Below, one piece after another: positions 5,575-6,492 of a DNA stretch of 6,492 bases; position 1 is the stretch's first letter; each line of letters begins with the position of its first letter. The DNA is taken from assembly GCA_038998005.1 (NCBI GenBank), contig JAVZIY010000035.1, positions 1 to 6,492 on the forward strand, in the 5' to 3' direction. This DNA is from CALIKW01 sp038998005. GTDB lineage: Archaea > Aenigmatarchaeota > Aenigmatarchaeia > CG10238-14 > SCSR01. The translations under genes were made by a program, and so were the position numbers. The notes beneath the pieces were generated by a model. The model was not told the origin of the DNA. It searched no databases and saw nothing but the letters and a program-made list of their open reading frames with translations.

Positions 5575-5637
5575 TTTTACTACCGTAATTATTATATAAC
5601 TTTAAAGTATTTAAATTTTACTGTAATAATTAAATAT
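5575..5637. promoter_or_regulatory. Divergent promoter/operator candidate between LAGLIDADG and AbrB-type genes
   Basis: Two TATA-like boxes are visible. ATTTAAAT (5609-5616) is centred about 25 bp before the AbrB-type ATG, predicting a leaderless mRNA. TTATATAA (5592-5599) lies 18-25 bp before the LAGLIDADG ATG on the minus strand. Around them, TAATTATTA (5586-5594) and TAATAATTA (5624-5632) form a perfect inverted pair; within TACCGTAAT (5581-5589) and TACTGTAAT (5619-5627) they also share a near-direct repeat. The 10-bp palindrome ACTTTAAAGT (5599-5608) lies between them. Both adjacent proteins bind DNA, so autoregulation from this region is plausible. AT-richness makes chance symmetry a real alternative. 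Confidence 0.5.
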
Positions 5638-5799
5638 ATGACACTTGAAGCTAAAACAACTTTAATACCACATAAAAAAGCTAAGACTTTATATTTGACG
5701 ATTCCTGCAGCTGTAGCAAATGACTCAGCATTTCCTTTTAAACCAGGAGAGGAAGTTAAAATCATCATAAAAGGAAATAAACTTGTGGTGGAGAAATAG
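5638..5799 (+). CDS. AbrB/SpoVT-type small DNA-binding protein
   Basis: This is a 53-residue ORF beginning MTLEAKTTLIPHKKAKTL. Its core, LYLTIPAAVANDSAFPFKPG (19-38) followed by EEVKIIIKGNKLVVEK, follows the SpoVT/AbrB swapped-hairpin pattern: a strand ending in IP, a short helix, then KPGxxVxIxIxxxxLVV. Such proteins bind DNA as dimers, acting as transition-state regulators or as antitoxins that repress their own operon. No VapC, PIN or MazF-like partner is visible; the next gene, 43 bp downstream, encodes a CPBP membrane protease. The ATG fits a leaderless transcript from the TATA-like box at 5609-5616. The helix segment is two or three residues longer than in a minimal AbrB domain. An in-frame TAG ends it at 5797-5799. 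Confidence 0.75.
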   Translation: MTLEAKTTLIPHKKAKTLYLTIPAAVANDSAFPFKPGEEVKIIIKGNKLVVEK

Positions 5800-5842
5800 A
5801 ATCAGAACTTACTTGGGTGGTAAATAGTAAACTGGGAACAAA
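5800..5842 (+). other. Short gap between the AbrB-type and CPBP genes
   Basis: This 43-bp spacer contains GGGTGG at 5815-5820, which resembles a ribosome-binding site but lies 22 bases before the CPBP ATG, too far to serve it. An in-frame TAA at 5828-5830 rules out any earlier CPBP start. TTACT and AGTAA could pair weakly across a 12-base loop. No convincing terminator or promoter is seen, so co-transcription is the simplest reading. Confidence 0.35.
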
Positions 5843-6492
5843 ATGACAAAAAAATTAAAACAAGTAGAAAAGAATAAACTTATATTTTGGTTGCCATTTA
5901 TTTTTTTACTAATAATAGTTGCTAACATTCTTATTTTATTTAAATATCTATTGCCGTTTCCTCCGTGGAAGTTTAATGGAATAGCTACTTTAATTTATTT
6001 GCTTTCTTTAGCAATAGTTGGATTAGCTTTACGTAAATGCAAACTTAAATTTAAAGATATAGGTTATTCTAATTTTAGAGTTAAAGATATAGCTTGGGCT
6101 TTTTTGTTTTTTATTCTTGCTATTTTTGTTTGGGCAGGAGTAATTAAAATTTTAGAGATACTTGGAATTCCCGAATGGAAAACTGACGATCCTTTTATTG
6201 ATTTACCCACTGCTTTAATTTCACTTCCTTTTGCTCTTTTAATAGCACCAATAACCGAAGAAACTCTTTTTAGAGGGGTTTTAATAACTGCTTTAAAAGA
6301 AAAAGTAAAATTATGGCCTGCTTGTGTACTTTCGATATTTTTCTTTGCTTTACATCATCTATTTCCTTTCGGCGTTGGTGCTTTTATCCATATACTATTC
6401 TGGGCTCCTTTCCCAACAGTTTTATTCATATGGAAAAAAAGTATTTATCCTTCTATTATAATGCACATAACTAACAACATTTTCGGTTATTT
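5843..6492 (+). CDS. CPBP-family intramembrane metalloprotease (CAAX/Abi type), 3' truncated by window
   Basis: The open frame runs 216 codons to the window edge with no stop. Hydrophobic segments lie near 13-35, 46-64, 83-108, 122-136, 158-173, 179-197 and 202-216. The three family motifs are present in order: EETLFRG (E139, E140, R144), FALHH (168-172, with H171 and H172), and HITNN (H208, N212). These glutamates and histidines form the metal/catalytic site of CPBP proteases, whose members include the Rce1 CAAX prenyl protease and bacterial Abi proteins linked to bacteriocin processing and immunity. The substrate here is unknown. The N-terminus (MTKKLKQVEKNK) is basic and probably cytoplasmic. 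The start is ATG at 5843; an in-frame TAA at 5828 leaves little room for another. It follows the AbrB-type gene by 43 bp on the same strand, so the two are likely expressed together. Confidence 0.9.
   Translation, partial: MTKKLKQVEKNKLIFWLPFIFLLIIVANILILFKYLLPFPPWKFNGIATLIYLLSLAIVGLALRKCKLKFKDIGYSNFRVKDIAWAFLFFILAIFVWAGVIKILEILGIPEWKTDDPFIDLPTALISLPFALLIAPITEETLFRGVLITALKEKVKLWPACVLSIFFFALHHLFPFGVGAFIHILFWAPFPTVLFIWKKSIYPSIIMHITNNIFGY

Noticed and set aside
1..6492. tRNA, rRNA, CRISPR array or insertion-sequence ends
   Set aside because: Nearly all DNA is coding, the gaps are 63 bp or less, and no cloverleaf, regular repeat array or transposase was seen.

Overview
The window is AT-rich, gene-dense and clearly archaeal. 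It carries an S26e ribosomal protein, an archaeal RtcB RNA ligase, an archaeo-eukaryotic-type primase/polymerase, and an apparent archaeal type IV pilus/secretion ATPase. Its ribosome-binding sites are of the GGTGA type, and there are TATA-like boxes with very short or no leaders. S26e and the low GC suggest a TACK-type or DPANN-type lineage, but the sequence alone cannot settle which.

Layout. Positions 1-1547 are a minus-strand cluster read right to left: a wHTH-fused AEP primase/polymerase (1547-486), ribosomal protein S26e (456-172, TTG start), and the first 58 codons of a probable secretion/pilus ATPase (175-1). The last two overlap by ATGA. A 49-bp divergent promoter region (1548-1596) separates this cluster from a plus-strand cluster. 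That cluster holds a dodecin lacking the flavin-binding residues (1597-1788, TTG start), a two-TM small membrane protein (1804-2079), an eight-TM protein with an internal duplication (2061-2843), and RtcB (2878-4335).

Tail-to-tail with rtcB, and overlapping its last 21 bp, lies a minus-strand LAGLIDADG protein (5574-4315) flanked by helix-turn-helix domains. It is a free-standing homing endonuclease or a regulator derived from one. Across a 63-bp gap with inverted repeats and two TATA-like boxes lies a 53-aa AbrB/SpoVT-type protein (5638-5799), too short for typical ORF cut-offs. It is followed by a CPBP-family intramembrane protease (5843 to beyond the window end) whose three metal-site motifs are visible.

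Functionally, the left part mixes translation, nucleic-acid synthesis and surface/secretion functions, the middle ends in RNA repair or tRNA ligation, and the right part looks like an accessory insertion. The points most worth checking are the Gln in place of the catalytic His in the AEP, the non-flavin dodecin, the HTH-LAGLIDADG-wHTH protein butted onto rtcB, the duplicated membrane sensor-like protein, and the AbrB-CPBP pair. No system in the window can be called new with confidence.
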